Source: Nymphaea colorata (taxonomy: Eukaryota; Streptophyta; Magnoliopsida; Nymphaeales; Nymphaeaceae). Taken from it: a stretch of DNA of 64,000 nt. Location of the stretch: the NCBI RefSeq assembly GCF_008831285.2, contig NC_045138.2, forward strand, positions 17,269,934 through 17,333,933, read 5' to 3'. The notes under the pieces are model-generated. The model ran no database searches, was not told where the DNA came from, and was given only the letters and a program-made list of their open reading frames with translations. Positions 62,899-64,000 of this stretch are shown in pieces. Every line of letters begins with the position of its first letter. Positions within the stretch are counted from its first letter, which is position 1. A program made the translations under genes and the position numbers.

Positions 62899-64000
62899 GT
62901 GACTAAATGGGCAGGAGGAGAAGGCAGCCCTAGCTGCTCACTAGCAGCAATATGTATCAATAAAGATGCCTTCTTCATAAAACAAAAACTCTCTCTCTCT
63001 CTTTCTCATGGTCGTATGATTGCCTCGGATCTTATATCTAAGGTTGAATTTTAATCCATGTGAGGTGAAATTCACATTTTAAGCAAGCAACAGATTTAAC
63101 AACTGTGGTATAAAATAATTACCTTATGTGGTAGCTTTAGATCTCATATGGGTCCCGCAAAATTCAGATCGGACAATATCAAACTTATCCTAAATGTCTT
63201 TTATGGGGCACGTGGTGAATTTTCAACCAATTTTTTTTTTTTTTCGCGGGGGGTGGCTCAAAAAACATATTTTAAAAAAATTTTATATAGGTAAACTAAA
63301 ATTTTAAAATTTTATATATAAAAATACGAATTCTAGAAAAACTGATATACCAAGTAGCCCTCTTCCCAAATATTAGACTTATGTATATGGTTAGCTCAAA
63401 CATGTGATATTTGTTTACATTTAATAGGAAGAGCCATTCCAGAAAATGAATTTGTGCGACAATGGAAGACTTTGCCAGTCGATGATTCACTACAACAATA
63501 TGGTCAAACAAGATTCATCAAGGCATTATCAAAGGCAATCTGTGTGTGTGTGTGTGTGTGTGTGCACGCACGCGTGCGTGCGTTAACAAGCCAAGTCAAT
63601 GTAGTGTATAGTCTGAAGATGACTCCACACCATTTCAGTATTATTGGTGAGACAAATTTTGCTAAATTATTTTCCATAATGCATGGAACCGCTAAAATCA
63701 CAATTGAAGCTTGCCCAACATAATGGGCCATTAATTCGAACAATGAACTTGTTTGAAATTGAAAGAATAGGAAAGACATGTTTTTGTTCCAAAAACAAAC
63801 CAAAAAAAAAGTTGATATGATTATGCTCAATTTTGTATTCATGGATTCAGAAGCAACATCTATAATGACGTCATGTTTTCTAAAAGAATAACATATTATA
63901 TATCTAAAAGATAAAATGTTCTTCTTATCAAACACTCTCTTTTAAGGTTGTTCAAAATTTCAAATAACCACAAGTTATATCTATTGTATATCCTACCATG

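Larger units (their letters stand above)
61881..64000. repeat. right unit of the near-identical tandem duplication
   Basis: Partner of 56397-58517 and still matching at the window edge, so the true end of the duplication is not seen. It lacks the Harbinger-type MITE that lies just before the left unit. Confidence 0.9.

Overview
This window is nuclear DNA from a flowering plant. Spliced genes with GT-AG introns encode plant-only families (Aux/IAA auxin repressors, PR-4/barwin defence proteins) and a plant-type Mediator subunit. The intergenic DNA is AT-rich and full of (AT)n, (CT)n and (GA)n microsatellites, MITEs and old TRIM-like LTR fossils. I cannot fix the species; neither a basal angiosperm, a monocot nor a eudicot can be excluded.

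Layout. (1) 235-8437, minus: MED14 (STRUWWELPETER), with its first six coding exons visible and the 3' part beyond position 1. (2) 11699-13012 and 23734-24746, minus: two close Aux/IAA paralogues of the IAA1-4 class, each with four coding exons, sharing promoter blocks that include a 17-bp palindrome. (3) 36145-38731, plus: a third Aux/IAA, of the IAA7/14/16/17 class with five coding exons, head-to-head with the other two. (4) 44.0-64.0 kb, plus: a tandem PR-4 cluster with four intact two-exon genes (45809-46478, 51215-51881, 56623-57414, 62107-62898), two PR-4 relics (about 44.03-44.36 kb and 53.49-54.36 kb) and four copies of a PR-4 upstream block, two of them orphaned. The last two genes lie in a near-identical 5,484-bp-period duplication that runs off the right edge.

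The gene order MED14, Aux/IAA, PR-4 matches the Arabidopsis neighbours At3g04740 (MED14/SWP), At3g04730 (IAA16) and At3g04720 (PR4/HEL). The window therefore looks like an ancient conserved block in which the Aux/IAA and PR-4 members expanded locally. IAA1-4-class and IAA7/14/16/17-class genes are also neighbours in Arabidopsis (IAA1/IAA14, IAA2/IAA7, IAA3/IAA17), so the pair here probably keeps an ancestral arrangement.

The Aux/IAA proteins repress ARF transcription factors in the nucleus until auxin triggers their degradation. MED14 is a Mediator backbone subunit for RNA polymerase II transcription. The PR-4 proteins are predicted secreted, six-cysteine barwin-domain defence proteins. The neighbourhood looks historical and syntenic rather than a single pathway. 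I found no rRNA, CRISPR array or convincing tRNA gene, and no intact transposase or reverse transcriptase.
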